Of a DNA stretch of 64,000 nucleotides, positions 26,700 through 34,773 are shown piece by piece. The notes below the pieces were generated by a model. The model made no database searches. It was not told the origin of the DNA and was given only the letters and a program-made list of their open reading frames with translations. This DNA is from Armatimonadota bacterium (GTDB taxonomy: Bacteria > Armatimonadota > Fimbriimonadia > Fimbriimonadales > Fimbriimonadaceae): assembly GCA_020161505.1 (NCBI GenBank), contig JAIUNY010000003.1:62001-126000 (forward strand), given 5' to 3'. The position numbers and the translations under genes are program-made. The number at the start of each line of letters is the position of its first letter. Positions within the stretch are counted from its first letter, which is position 1.

Positions 26700-27101
26700 T
26701 CAAACAGTAGGAAGTGGGGGACCACGGCTTGCAACTACGCCTGGTGGCCCGGTCTGAAATGGAACGAATGGATGCGAAATCCTAGAGACGACCGGACACT
26801 CGATCGCTAAGACAAGGCTCGGAATATCTGGCAGAACCGCAACAAAATCCGTTGATATCCGGGAGGATCGTTGTTTCCTTACCGCAGCTTCGTCAGCATG
26901 ATCATGCAAGTGGTGATGATCATGATCCTCCGTCAGTTGTGCATGCGTCGAAGTATCGCCATGCTCGACCTCAGAATGATCGTATTCAGCGATATGCGCG
27001 TGGATGGCAACGGGGTCACCATGGTGGTGATGCGGCGCAAAAACGTGAGCCTGCATTCCTAGCAGACTGAGAAGCCACAACAGCAGGACGAACGCTTTCA
27101 C
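26700..27101 (-). CDS. Small His-rich exported protein at head of efflux operon
   Basis: 133 residues from a GTG. Signal peptide MKAFVLLLWLLSLLGMQAHV, then a histidine-rich segment (FAPHHHHGDP, HDHHHLHDHADE) and a C-terminus TGPPGVVASRGPPLPTV. The same C-terminal TGPPxVxxSRGPP motif ends the Cys/His-rich protein at 46890-47345, which also stands immediately before a TolC gene in the other metal module. The pair therefore represents a small metal-binding family tied to these efflux operons, comparable in place to CzcI/CusF. An inverted repeat at 27106-27119 overlaps its -10 region. Confidence 0.7.
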   Translation of the reverse strand: MKAFVLLLWLLSLLGMQAHVFAPHHHHGDPVAIHAHIAEYDHSEVEHGDTSTHAQLTEDHDHHHLHDHADEAAVRKQRSSRISTDFVAVLPDIPSLVLAIECPVVSRISHPFVPFQTGPPGVVASRGPPLPTV

Positions 27102-27105
27102 AGAT

Positions 27106-27119
27106 CGTCTTTACAGACG
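27106..27119. promoter_or_regulatory. Possible operator CGTCT-TTAC-AGACG
   Basis: Perfect 5-bp inverted repeat with a 4-base spacer overlapping the presumed -10 of the efflux operon. A metal-responsive repressor site is possible, but no regulator is encoded in this module. Confidence 0.35.
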
Positions 27120-27142
27120 TACCCCAAACCGGATCGGTCGCA

Positions 27143-27511
27143 CTAGTCGACAACCTTTCCGTCTTGGAACTTCACCGTCTGATCAGCATAGATCCAGAGG
27201 TCAATCTCCGAACCGTTCGGACCATGGTCGTGCTTCGTATCTTTCGGCGCACCTTTGATCTTCTTAACGTCGGCCATGGACATTCCCGGCTTAACTCCCG
27301 ACGCGGTATCACCGCTCGGTTTGGGGGTGTTGTCGGAAGCGGAAGCTCCGCTATTGGAAGTATCAGTTTGCGTCGCGGTTTCACCGCTCGGTTTGGCGGG
27401 GTTGCCGGAAGCGGAAGCTCCGCTATTGGGAGTATCAGTTTGCGTCGCGGTTTCTGATTGGCAACCAGCGATCAAAACTCCAGCCAGCAGAAGTAGCGGG
27501 GCGATCTTCAT
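27143..27511 (-). CDS. Lipoprotein with tandem 24-residue repeats and an OmlA-like end
   Basis: 122 residues. Lipobox LIAGC (Cys17) gives an acylated N-terminus. Residues about 21-68 contain two copies of a 24-residue repeat starting TATQTD and ending KPSGE/D. The C-terminal part (KPGMSMADVKKIKGAPKDTKH ... LWIYADQTVKFQDGKVVD) has the SmpA/OmlA pattern. The TATCCT box before the ATG suggests a separate leaderless promoter. It is the first gene of the module and may be a periplasmic accessory. Confidence 0.65.
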   Translation of the reverse strand: MKIAPLLLLAGVLIAGCQSETATQTDTPNSGASASGNPAKPSGETATQTDTSNSGASASDNTPKPSGDTASGVKPGMSMADVKKIKGAPKDTKHDHGPNGSEIDLWIYADQTVKFQDGKVVD

Positions 27512-27603
27512 TTTGAGGAGGATACCTGCTCGTGGGAGATCCTGCCGGAGCGACCTGGTCCAGACCGGATTGGTGATCTTTGCCCGCTTGAGTGGCAGTT
27601 GAT

Positions 27604-27641
27604 CGGCGGCCTCGAAGGGGCACTAGTGCCCGACGCCCTCC
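27604..27641 (-). repeat. Degenerate fifth copy of the tRNA-Arg fragment
   Basis: Aligned without gaps to the copy at 27796, 29 of 37 bases agree. The acceptor end (GGCGGCC) and the GACGCCCTCC block are kept, while the T-loop has become the palindrome GGGCACTAGTGCCC. A TTGAACCTA box follows at 27670-27678. It looks like an older, inactivated attachment site, 192 bp from site B. Confidence 0.6.
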
Positions 27642-27701
27642 GTATCATAGAGGGTGCTATCATCTCGAATTGAACCTAGGCTTCTGAATTCATGGTGATC
27701 A

Positions 27702-27738
27702 GGTCTCTCAATTCTGTTTGAGAGACCTGGGAGAGACC
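27702..27738. repeat. GAGAGACC arm-type repeats left of site B
   Basis: Inverse GGTCTCTC at 27702-27709 and direct GAGAGACC at 27720-27727 and 27731-27738 (11-bp spacing). Confidence 0.65.
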
Positions 27739-27795
27739 AGATTGTCAAATTGCCTCCCGAGGGCCCCGATTCAGCGAGTTTTAGGTTCAAAATAG

Positions 27796-27839
27796 TGGCG
27801 GCCCCGGAGGGACTCGAACCCCCGACGCCCTCCTTAGGA
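27796..27839 (-). repeat. Attachment site B: tRNA-Arg(CCU) 3' fragment
   Basis: 44 bp. The minus strand reads TCCTAAGGAGGGCGTC, then T-arm GGGGG TTCGAGT CCCTC, then CGGGGCCGCCA. The T-arm is fully paired (one G-U), so this copy could still replace the 3' half of a functional tRNA-Arg. The left box TAGGTTCAA is at 27782-27790, the right box at 27851-27859, with an inverted partner TTGAACCTA at 27883-27891. Confidence 0.9.
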
Positions 27840-27841
27840 CT

Positions 27842-27897
27842 GACATTTATTAGGTTCAACGAACTAGGCCGTTCATCCGTCGTTGAACCTAAATGTC
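27842..27897. repeat. Inverted-repeat recombinase site next to fragment B
   Basis: GACATTT and AGGTTCAACG on the left mirror CGTTGAACCT and AAATGTC on the right. The TAGGTTCAA to TTGAACCTA span is 41 bp, the same at sites C and D. Confidence 0.75.
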
Positions 27898-27917
27898 CAC
27901 AGTTTTCCACCGCGTTA

Positions 27918-27936
27918 GAGAGACCTTGGAGAGACA
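27918..27936. repeat. GAGAGACC arm-type repeats right of site B
   Basis: GAGAGACC at 27918-27925 and GAGAGACA at 27929-27936, 11 bp apart, preceded by the conserved GTTTTCCACCGCGTT segment shared with sites C and D. Confidence 0.65.
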
Positions 27937-28002
27937 AGAAATGAGCTCAATTGCGGCAATGTGGTCTGAATATGCGCTTGACTAATCTGCCAAACTCATT
28001 CC

Positions 28003-28704
28003 ATGTCTGAGCAAACAGAAGCACCGTCGCGCCGGGAGGTCTTCTTGAGCAGCACGTTGCTCGGCGGCTTGACGGATGAACAGGTCGGGGAGCTTGTGGT
28101 GAATTCTCGGATGGCACATGCCGAGAAGGGCGAGACGATTTGGCTTAGCGGTAGCAGTGTCTCTTTTTTTGGCGTCGTTGGTACTGGTTTCATTAAGATG
28201 ACTACAGTGGGGCCAAGCCATCAGGAGATAACGACCGAAATCATGGGGCCAGGGCACGTGTTCGGTTTGTTAGGGACCATCGATGGCACAGGGTGTCCTC
28301 AGTCAGCCAAAGCGATCACCGGAACCTGGTATCTCAAAGTGCCGAAGGCAGGCTTTTTGCCGGTCTATGAGAAGAACGTCGTTTTGAAAGAACAGGTTTT
28401 CAAGCGCACTGCGCACCGGCTAAGACAGTCATTCGACCTCATCGCCCACCTTTCAGTAGGGACAGTTGAGCAACGCGTGGCGGCGGTGCTTCTCGTACTC
28501 ACGCGGTCGTTTGGGCGTGAGCTCCCCGAGGGGCTATTGTTGGACGTTCCTCTCACGAGGCAAGAAATCGCTGAGCTCGCTGGTACGACCGTGGAGTCCA
28601 CGATCCGTATCATGAGCCGCTGGCAGAAGCAAGAGTGGATTGAAACCCAAGCGCGCCACATTCTTGTGAAAGACCTGGAAAAACTGCTTCAGGCCGTACG
28701 GTAG
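28003..28704 (+). CDS. Crp/Fnr-family regulator 1 of the nitrate module
   Basis: 233 residues: N-terminal cyclic-nucleotide-binding-like domain without an Fe-S cysteine cluster, a dimer helix, and a winged helix with recognition segment AGTTVESTIRIMSRW at about residues 193-207. The Glu-x3-Arg arrangement resembles FNR/DNR proteins that read TGA half-sites. Regulator 2 at 43907 has nearly the same helix (VTTVESAIRITSRW), so both should see the YATGAY-N4-RTCATR palindromes of this module. Oxygen or nitric oxide sensing is plausible by role, but no ligand residue is identified. CAAACT lies at -12 to -7 (leaderless). Confidence 0.85.
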   Translation: MSEQTEAPSRREVFLSSTLLGGLTDEQVGELVVNSRMAHAEKGETIWLSGSSVSFFGVVGTGFIKMTTVGPSHQEITTEIMGPGHVFGLLGTIDGTGCPQSAKAITGTWYLKVPKAGFLPVYEKNVVLKEQVFKRTAHRLRQSFDLIAHLSVGTVEQRVAAVLLVLTRSFGRELPEGLLLDVPLTRQEIAELAGTTVESTIRIMSRWQKQEWIETQARHILVKDLEKLLQAVR

Positions 28705-28706
28705 GT

Positions 28707-29876
28707 TCAGAATTTCCAACCGAGCATGAAGTAGCCGAAGGTCTGATTTCCCGATCTGACTCCGCCAATGGACTTCACAAATCGGCCTGGAAGAAAGACT
28801 CCAGCGCCAGTACTCATGGTGATGCCATTGGCCAACGTCGACGAGTAGTCTAGACTGATTTCCTGCCCAATATCGCGACCTGCGTTCCCGGTTGGGTCTC
28901 TATAGAGCGTTGCGCCGAAGGCATTAATCGCTCCGCCTACTCCGTACCAAGCGTCACGCTTGTCGTAAAGCTGCAACCACGTGTAACTGAGCCGGAGCGA
29001 CGAATCGGCACTTGGTTTGAACTTCAGTCCCGCGGTCGCAGAGATAATGTTCTCCCATCCGGTCGTGTCCATCAATCCGAGCCGATCATGCCCGGTGGGA
29101 TAAAGCTGATCAAAAGTGGAGTTGACCCGGTTGCTACTGCCGCCGCTGGCGACGTTAAGTTCGCTGTACACCTCTACTTTTGGCGCGATATCCATCCCAT
29201 ACCTTCCATTCGCTGCCCAAGCCTGCACGCTTTTCCTGTCCTGATGACCCGCTTGGAAGGCGATTTGGTAGTTCAATGTCGAGATCGCATTCGGCTTCAA
29301 CGTTCCCTCATTCGAAAGCGTATACCGAGTCTGAGCTACCCCCTTTGCATCATCAACTTTGATGATGAATGCCGTCGTGTTGGACGCCATCTTGAAGGTG
29401 ACTCCCGACAAAACTAAGTTCTTCGAGGGAGTTGGCAATACGCCGGCACGCATCAGGAAGAAGGTCCAAGTCCGGTCCTCAACTTTTAGGCCTTCGAACG
29501 CGTTGGCGATATTGTTCCAATCGAGTTCGCCGATGAGCCTTCGATTGCCCAACCCGAAACGTTGCCGCCCTAGTGTGTAGGTGGTCGCACCATTCTTGAA
29601 GCTGACGTTGGCTTCAAGGAGATCGCTTCGGATCGCAATACCGTTGCCGGCGGGGAACCAGTTGAGTGAGCTCGCGTGTTGCTACACGACTCTGCCGGTG
29701 AGCCCATCCTTGCTCAACTGCAAGCCAACTCGCCCACGGAGCAACAGGTTGCTCCGATTATCGCCCCTGTCGGGTTGAAAGTCCGCGTCGATCCGCCGCT
29801 CATACCGGGATCGAAACTCCAGCACTGGCTTGATCTGAATGTCGCGACTGTCGAAGTTGTCCAATGGGATCGGCAT
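28707..29876 (-). pseudogene. Beta-barrel porin (alginate-export-like) with an in-frame TAG
   Basis: The reading frame from the ATG at 29876 (IKPVLEFRSRYERRIDADFQ) runs into TAG at 29682-29684 right after LTGRVV. It then continues in the same frame as QHASSLNWFPAGNGIAIRSD to a normal C-terminal beta-strand ending FGYFMLGWKF. The joined sequence of about 389 residues has the alternating aromatic strands of alginate-export-type porins. One base change to TAC or TAT would restore it. The 5' end lacks a visible signal peptide. An Fnr-type box is centred exactly 41.5 bp from the ATG. Probably an outer-membrane channel for nitrate or nitrite, now interrupted or misread by one base. Confidence 0.75.
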
Positions 29877-29909
29877 AAGTCAATCTTTGCTGATTGCTTC
29901 TTGGATTTC

Positions 29910-29925
29910 TACGATATAGGTCATA
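29910..29925. promoter_or_regulatory. Fnr-type box (weak) for the porin gene
   Basis: TACGAT-ATAG-GTCATA, read on the minus strand as TATGAC-CTAT-ATCGTA. Its centre is 41.5 bp from the start codon at 29876, the class-II position if the mRNA is leaderless. Confidence 0.6.
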
Positions 29926-29959
29926 TGTGGAGTGATGGGAAGAGCGAGCCACCCGACTT

Positions 29960-29975
29960 TATGATGGATATCATG
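29960..29975. promoter_or_regulatory. Fnr-type box for the ferredoxin-Rieske operon
   Basis: TATGAT-GGAT-ATCATG, centre 42.5 bp upstream of the GTG at 30010. CATAGT follows at 30000-30005. Confidence 0.72.
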
Positions 29976-30009
29976 GTGGGCGGTTGCTCGGCGTGCAACC
30001 ATAGTCGTT

Positions 30010-30615
30010 GTGAGTGAACGGCAGTTCTACATAGACCCAAGCCGGTGCATCGGTTGCAATGCCTGTGTTCAGGCGTGCGCCGAGTGCGACACCCACCCGG
30101 GCGTTTCGATGATCCACTTAGAGCAAGTACAGCGCGCCGATACCGTTCAGACGACGCCGATCATCTGCATGCATTGCGATGAGCCCGCTTGCGCGATGGT
30201 GTGCCCAGCGGATGCCATCAAAAAGACGCCCGATGGAGTGGTTCAAAGCTCGCTCAAGCCGCGCTGTATCGGGTGCACGAATTGCCTGTTCGCTTGCCCA
30301 TTTGGAGTGCCCAAGTACGACGTTGAGGTGGACCAGATGATGAAGTGCGACATGTGCTACGACCGCACTTCCATCGGACTCAAACCCATGTGCGCTACCG
30401 TATGCCCATCCGGCGCTTTGTTCTACGGGACGCCCGAAGAACTCGCCGCCGAACGCTCAGGAACCCCGATCAACGAGTTTATATTTGGCAATAAGAAGAT
30501 TACTACCAAGGTTCACCTGATGATGCCCCGAGGCACAAAACAACTCACGGTTAAACCCGATGCGGTCGTTCGTCGATCTGACCTTTTGACCGCCGTGCGA
30601 CAAGTGGAGCGATAA
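30010..30615 (+). CDS. Four-cluster ferredoxin-type electron-transfer protein (NrfC/DmsB-like)
   Basis: 201 residues with cysteine motifs for four [4Fe-4S] clusters: [46 protein letters not shown] and KCDMCYDR...MCATVCP. It is the type of subunit that passes electrons to molybdopterin oxidoreductases. It lacks a Tat signal, so it should be cytoplasmic, like the nitrate reductase encoded on the other strand at 31805. First gene of an operon with a Rieske protein and a small membrane protein, under an Fnr-type box. Confidence 0.88.
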   Translation: MSERQFYIDPSRCIGCNACVQACAECDTHPGVSMIHLEQVQRADTVQTTPIICMHCDEPACAMVCPADAIKKTPDGVVQSSLKPRCIGCTNCLFACPFGVPKYDVEVDQMMKCDMCYDRTSIGLKPMCATVCPSGALFYGTPEELAAERSGTPINEFIFGNKKITTKVHLMMPRGTKQLTVKPDAVVRRSDLLTAVRQVER

Positions 30616-30621
30616 TCCAAC

Positions 30622-31119
30622 ATGAACGACAAGCTGAAAGAAGATTTTCCGATTGAGTGGGAAGACGACCACTTTGTGACCCGCCGTGAGTTCTTCAAGT
30701 TTCTCACGTTAGCCAGTGGTGGTGTAGCGGTTGGCACGGCGGCACTGGCGGCTTACGCCCAAATTCCGAGGGAGGAAATCAAGTTTGAGGCCGCAAAGAT
30801 ATGCTCGACTGAAGATTTGAAGCCCGGTTCCGCCCTGGCTTTCAGCTTCCCGCGACCTGGTGATCTGTGCATTCTAGTCAGGAAGCAGGACGGCGAATTT
30901 GTTGCCTTCAAACGGCGGTGCACTCACCTTTCTTGCCCCGTGGAGTACGAAGTCAAGAACGAGCGTGAGCTCCTCTACTGCCCATGCCACAACGGTGCTT
31001 TTTCCTTGGACGACGGTAGCGTGGTTCAAGGTCCGCCGCCGCACCCCCTTCCCCGAGTTAAGATCGAAGTTCGCGGTAGCGAAATCTGGGCGACTGGTGC
31101 AATCAAAGGTGGCCACTAG
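30622..31119 (+). CDS. Tat-exported Rieske [2Fe-2S] protein
   Basis: 165 residues. The Tat-like signal VTRREFFKFL is followed by a hydrophobic helix that should stay as an anchor. The Rieske cluster ligands are CTH (Cys100, His102) and CPCH (Cys120, His123), with the disulfide pair Cys105/Cys122. It probably sits on the outer face of the membrane and takes electrons from quinol, together with the b-type membrane protein at 45514. Four-gene logic: ferredoxin, Rieske, small membrane protein, nitrate reductase. Confidence 0.87.
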   Translation: MNDKLKEDFPIEWEDDHFVTRREFFKFLTLASGGVAVGTAALAAYAQIPREEIKFEAAKICSTEDLKPGSALAFSFPRPGDLCILVRKQDGEFVAFKRRCTHLSCPVEYEVKNERELLYCPCHNGAFSLDDGSVVQGPPPHPLPRVKIEVRGSEIWATGAIKGGH

Positions 31120-31352
31120 TGAACACGCCGGAATTCCATCGCCGTCGGCAAAAAGCGGTTGTCTTCGTCGGCTTTTTGCTTTTTGCGTTAATCCTGTTTC
31201 TCATTCAGCTATGGCTGTTTGTGATGGTGCTTGAAAATATCTTGGCCGGAAAGACCGGCATGGTGATTCAAGCTTCGGCGTTCAGCTTCTTGCTTCTGGG
31301 CATCAACATCTGGATGCTCGCCGGGGTAAAGCGGCTGATGAAGATGCAGTAG
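31119..31352 (+). CDS. Small membrane protein of the nitrate reductase operon
   Basis: 77 residues starting at a GTG that overlaps the Rieske stop (TAGTG). Two hydrophobic helices (AVVFVGFLLFALILFLIQL and SAFSFLLLGINIWMLAG) and basic ends. Likely an assembly or anchor subunit; family not recognised. Confidence 0.65.
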   Translation: MNTPEFHRRRQKAVVFVGFLLFALILFLIQLWLFVMVLENILAGKTGMVIQASAFSFLLLGINIWMLAGVKRLMKMQ

Positions 31353-31355
31353 TGG

Positions 31356-31808
31356 TTAGGCCTTGGGATGAAGGCGGTCAAGTCGGTGTTGCACGATTTC
31401 GGCCCGGCTTGGGCAGGTTTCCCACCGGCGATGCTCCATTTTGAGAGTTTCCAGAGCCAAGTTCGCCGCCTCCTCGGGGGTCATGCGGGATTCAATCGCG
31501 GGAAATAGCACCCGTTCTTCCCAGCGAATGTGATCTTCGAGAGCTTGCCCCAAGGCCAAGCAAGAGCCCGGTAGTTCGCCAAGAAGTTGTTCGATCAGGC
31601 GGTGTTCGTCGTGCAACCGCATGGAATCTTCACCGGCGAGCGGGCCGAGGAGCCGCTCCTCCTCGGCAAAGTGGTCGGCAAGCTCCCGCTCCCAAGCCGC
31701 ACGAGCCAGTGCGGGAGCGTCCGGACGCTCCTCTCTTAGCGCCCGAGCGAGGTGCAGACCGTCATTATGGTCCCGAGAGAATGGCTCCAGCGCAAAGGCC
31801 CGTTTCAT
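31356..31808 (-). CDS. Hemerythrin HHE domain protein
   Basis: 150 residues with the His/Glu helical signature of hemerythrins: FSRDHNDGLHLARALREE, ADHFAEEERLL, LHDEHRLIEQLL, ALEDHIRWEERVLFPAIE and METL-type C-terminus. It binds a di-iron centre in related proteins and may sense or scavenge O2 or NO. Its start overlaps the nitrate reductase stop by four bases (ATGA), so it is co-translated with the enzyme. Confidence 0.82.
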   Translation of the reverse strand: MKRAFALEPFSRDHNDGLHLARALREERPDAPALARAAWERELADHFAEEERLLGPLAGEDSMRLHDEHRLIEQLLGELPGSCLALGQALEDHIRWEERVLFPAIESRMTPEEAANLALETLKMEHRRWETCPSRAEIVQHRLDRLHPKA

Positions 31809-33988
31809 TGCGGCGGCTCAGACTTCTCGATCTTCACACAGGCCCGTTTGTATTCAGGAATGCCACTGACGGGATCGTAGGAACGGATGGTGAGATTGTT
31901 TGCCGCCTTACGCCCGGGCCAGTGGTACGGGATGAAAACGGTGTCCGGGCGAATCGTGGTGACCACTTTCGCCTGAAGGACGACTTCGCCGCGCCGACTC
32001 GTGACGCGCATCCAATCCTTATCGGCAATACCATATTGTTCGGCCAACGTCGGGTGGATCTCCACGTAGGGATCGGAACAGAGATCAACCAACCCTCCGA
32101 TCCGGCGAGTTTGTGTTCCACTCAAATAGTGCGACACAACGCGCCCGGTTGTCAGAACCACCGGGTACTCGTCATCCGGTTCTTCCAGCGGCGGACGGTA
32201 CTTCACAGCATTGAAGTGGGCTTTGCCGTCTGGGGTCTCAAATTTCAGGTCCTCCCACAGGCGGGGGGTGCCTGGGTGGCCAATTTCGGGGCAGGGCCAA
32301 AAGACGCCGAGCTCATTCTCGATTCGCTCGTAGGTGATTCCGTAATAATCAGCGGTTCCGCCCTTGCTCGCCACTCGCAATTCGTTGAAAATGTCCTCCG
32401 AAGTCTTGAAGTGGTCAAAAAACTTGCCTCGTCCAAGCCGCCGAGCGAGTTCCAAGATGATGTCGGTGTCGGCCTTGGCGTTTCCAGGAGGATTGACCGC
32501 CTTTTTGATACGGATCACCCGCCCTTCGGCGCTCGTGCTCGTTCCTTCCTCTTCTTCGTGAAGCGATCCCGCCATCACGATGTCGGCATGGTGAGCTGTT
32601 TCATTCAAGAAGAAGTCGATGGCCGTGTAGTGCTCTAGTTTGTTGAGTGCCTCGCGAGTGAAGTTAGAGTCTGGCAGCGAGACCAGCGGGTTGAAGCAAA
32701 TAGAGATAAGGGCTTTGATCTCACAGGCGTGGATCATTTCCATGATCTCGGGAGCGGTGTGGCCTTTGCCGGGGAGTTCTTCGTCGGTGCAGCCCCAAAC
32801 CGAGCAGATGTACTCGCGGTGAGCCGGGTTTGAGATATCTCGATTGCCGGGCAGCTGGTCGCACTTGTGGCCGTGTTCGCGCCCTCCTTGTCCGTTGCCT
32901 TGCCCCGTGATGGTTCCATATCCGCAACCTTTTCGCCCGATCCGCCCAGTTGCGAGAACGAGGTTGATGCAGCTCACCACGTTGTCCACGCCTTTGGAAC
33001 TGTGTTCGATACCCCGCGCGTGCATCAGGAAGCTGGTCTTAGCTTCACCCCACATTTTTCCGGCTCGAACGATGTCCTCAACCTTGATCCCGCTGATTCG
33101 GCTCGCCTCTTCCAGGGGGAGCGCAAGAGCCGCTGCTTTCGTTTCTTCCCAACCCGAAGTGAATTCCGCGATGAACTCTTCGTTGGTCAGTCCCTCTTCG
33201 ATCAGCACCCGTAGAATTCCAAGCAACAACGCCGAATCCGTTCCCGGGAGCACCGGGAGGTGAAGATCGCAAGTGCGGGCGATGGGCGTCACGCGGGGAT
33301 CGATCACAATCAGTTTCGCGCCGCGATCCCGGGCTCGCCAAATGTAGTCGGTCGTAATGGGGGAACACTCGGCCACGTTCGTTCCGGCAAGGAGAATCAC
33401 TTCGGCGTGAACGATGTCCTCCCAGTAGTTTGAAGCTCGGTCAAGCCCGAATGCCTTCTTGTTACCCGCCCCTGCGCTCACCATGCATAGGCGACCGTTG
33501 TAGTCTAGGTTGGCGGTCTGCAATCCGAGTCGTGCGAATTTTCCAATCAGATAACTCTTTTCATTGGTGAGAGAAACGCCGGAGAGAAAGGCTACGGAGT
33601 CATTGCCGTATTTAGCCTGAACGTCTTGGATAGCCTTGATGGTGGTGCTGAACGCTTCCTCCCATGAGATGGAAATGAACCCTTGTCCCGGCACGTTCTT
33701 CATCGGGTTGAGAAGTCGATCAGGGTGGCCTCCTTGCAGGTATCGCTTCACACCTTTAGGGCACAACTTACCTCGATTGAAGGGGAACTCCTCCCAAGGC
33801 TCGAACCCGATCACTTGGTCATTTTTGACCTTCAGCTGGATCCCGCATTGCATTCCGCAGAAGCAACAGTGCGTCTTCACCAACTTGTCGGGATCATCCC
33901 TGCCCACCCAACCGCCAGGAGGCGTGTAGGCGGGGTGCGGACCGAATTCTTCGATCAGCTTCTCGATTGAGACAGGGGGTTTAGCCAT
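31805..33988 (-). CDS. Cytoplasmic NasA/NapA-type nitrate reductase catalytic subunit
   Basis: 727 residues. N-terminal [4Fe-4S] ligands CCFCGMQC (Cys41, Cys44, Cys48) and CPKG (Cys76). The Mo ligand is Cys168 in YNGRLCMVSAGAG, as in nitrate reductases of the Nas/Nap group and unlike the NarG Asp or the typical formate dehydrogenase context. C-terminal molybdopterin-binding segment VVLTTGRVVSHYLSGTQTRR. No signal peptide, so it acts in the cytoplasm, probably as a respiratory enzyme fed by ferredoxin/Rieske, since nitrite reductase genes are absent. An Fnr box is centred 41.5 bp from the ATG and TAAACT lies at -12 to -7. Confidence 0.88.
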   Translation of the reverse strand: MAKPPVSIEKLIEEFGPHPAYTPPGGWVGRDDPDKLVKTHCCFCGMQCGIQLKVKNDQVIGFEPWEEFPFNRGKLCPKGVKRYLQGGHPDRLLNPMKNVPGQGFISISWEEAFSTTIKAIQDVQAKYGNDSVAFLSGVSLTNEKSYLIGKFARLGLQTANLDYNGRLCMVSAGAGNKKAFGLDRASNYWEDIVHAEVILLAGTNVAECSPITTDYIWRARDRGAKLIVIDPRVTPIARTCDLHLPVLPGTDSALLLGILRVLIEEGLTNEEFIAEFTSGWEETKAAALALPLEEASRISGIKVEDIVRAGKMWGEAKTSFLMHARGIEHSSKGVDNVVSCINLVLATGRIGRKGCGYGTITGQGNGQGGREHGHKCDQLPGNRDISNPAHREYICSVWGCTDEELPGKGHTAPEIMEMIHACEIKALISICFNPLVSLPDSNFTREALNKLEHYTAIDFFLNETAHHADIVMAGSLHEEEEGTSTSAEGRVIRIKKAVNPPGNAKADTDIILELARRLGRGKFFDHFKTSEDIFNELRVASKGGTADYYGITYERIENELGVFWPCPEIGHPGTPRLWEDLKFETPDGKAHFNAVKYRPPLEEPDDEYPVVLTTGRVVSHYLSGTQTRRIGGLVDLCSDPYVEIHPTLAEQYGIADKDWMRVTSRRGEVVLQAKVVTTIRPDTVFIPYHWPGRKAANNLTIRSYDPVSGIPEYKRACVKIEKSEPPQ

Positions 33989-33994
33989 ATCTGA

Positions 33995-34000
33995 AGTTTA
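33995..34000 (-). promoter_or_regulatory. -10 box of the leaderless nitrate reductase promoter (TAAACT)
   Basis: TAAACT at -12 to -7 of the ATG at 33988, 21 bp from the edge of the Fnr-type box at 34022-34037. Confidence 0.5.
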
Positions 34001-34021
34001 GTCTCGCTGGGAGGATGCCGC

Positions 34022-34037
34022 TATGACAGGCATCATA
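34022..34037. promoter_or_regulatory. Fnr-type box for the nitrate reductase gene
   Basis: TATGAC-AGGC-ATCATA, centre exactly 41.5 bp from the start codon at 33988. It overlaps the stop of the permease gene by five bases. Confidence 0.78.
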
Positions 34038-34773
34038 AGCCCAATCCCTTCTGGATCAGCTTAGCCACGGCAAGTAGCAAAACGATACCCAACGCTCGCC
34101 GAAGGGCAAGACTTGATACTCGATGGGCTCCGAGGAAGCTGCCACCGACTGCGCCAAGAATGCCAACTGTAATGAGAGGCCATAGGCTCAGGCTCTCTCG
34201 TAGGAGATCAAAAGGTCGAGCCGAGAGCCCGGCCAACGAGTTTGCAAAAATGAACCCCGCAGAGAGGGCTGCTACTTTGTGCGGCTGCGCCCACCGATTC
34301 AAGATCATGAGCGGAGACAAGAAAATCCCTCCGCCGACTCCGACAATCCCGCTCAAGAAACCAATGCCAGCCCCCGACCCCACAAGGATAGAACGAACCG
34401 GTGGTTGGCTCTCGCCGTCTTTAGCCGGAACGCTCAAAATCAGCACTCCAGCGGCATAAAGAAGCACCGCGGCAAGAACGAGGTCTTGGACTTGGTTTTC
34501 GAACTTGAGGCGTCCCCCTAGAAACGCGAAAGGTACAGACCCCAGCAGCAGCGGCCACGCGAGATTCCAATCAAAATGCTTCGCTCGTCCAAATACCACC
34601 AGGGTGATACCCGCGACAAAGACGTTGAGAACGAGCGCTGTGGTGGCCCCAACCGCGCTCGGAATCGCGGTGAATGCAAGTAGAGCGAGGTATCCCGAGG
34701 CTCCGCCGTGGCCGACCATGCTGTAGCCAAGGGCCACGGCGAAGACTCCAAAATAAAGCCACGGCTCAATCAC
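34033..34773 (-). CDS. TauE/SafE-family membrane permease
   Basis: 246 residues from the GTG at 34773, which overlaps the preceding gene's stop. Eight hydrophobic helices arranged in two halves with the TauE repeats GHGGASGYLALLAF and GIVGVGGGIFLSPLM. The family moves sulfite, sulfonates or related anions. In this operon with Mo-cofactor genes, sulfur supply or export of an anion is conceivable, but substrate is unknown. Confidence 0.8.
   Translation of the reverse strand: MIEPWLYFGVFAVALGYSMVGHGGASGYLALLAFTAIPSAVGATTALVLNVFVAGITLVVFGRAKHFDWNLAWPLLLGSVPFAFLGGRLKFENQVQDLVLAAVLLYAAGVLILSVPAKDGESQPPVRSILVGSGAGIGFLSGIVGVGGGIFLSPLMILNRWAQPHKVAALSAGFIFANSLAGLSARPFDLLRESLSLWPLITVGILGAVGGSFLGAHRVSSLALRRALGIVLLLAVAKLIQKGLGL

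Noticed and set aside
27286-27450. CRISPR-like direct repeats
   Set aside because: These are in-frame 72-base repeats inside a lipoprotein gene with no spacers.
27851-27891. Integron attC site (the arms GTTCAAC and GTTGAAC fit RYYYAAC and GTTRRRY)
   Set aside because: The span is only about 35-41 bp, there are no L boxes, modules are multi-gene and up to 19 kb, and the adjacent tRNA fragment and arm repeats point to a tRNA-targeting recombinase.
31709-32638. 309-codon plus-strand reading frame
   Set aside because: It lies antisense to the hemerythrin and nitrate reductase genes and has no protein-like features.
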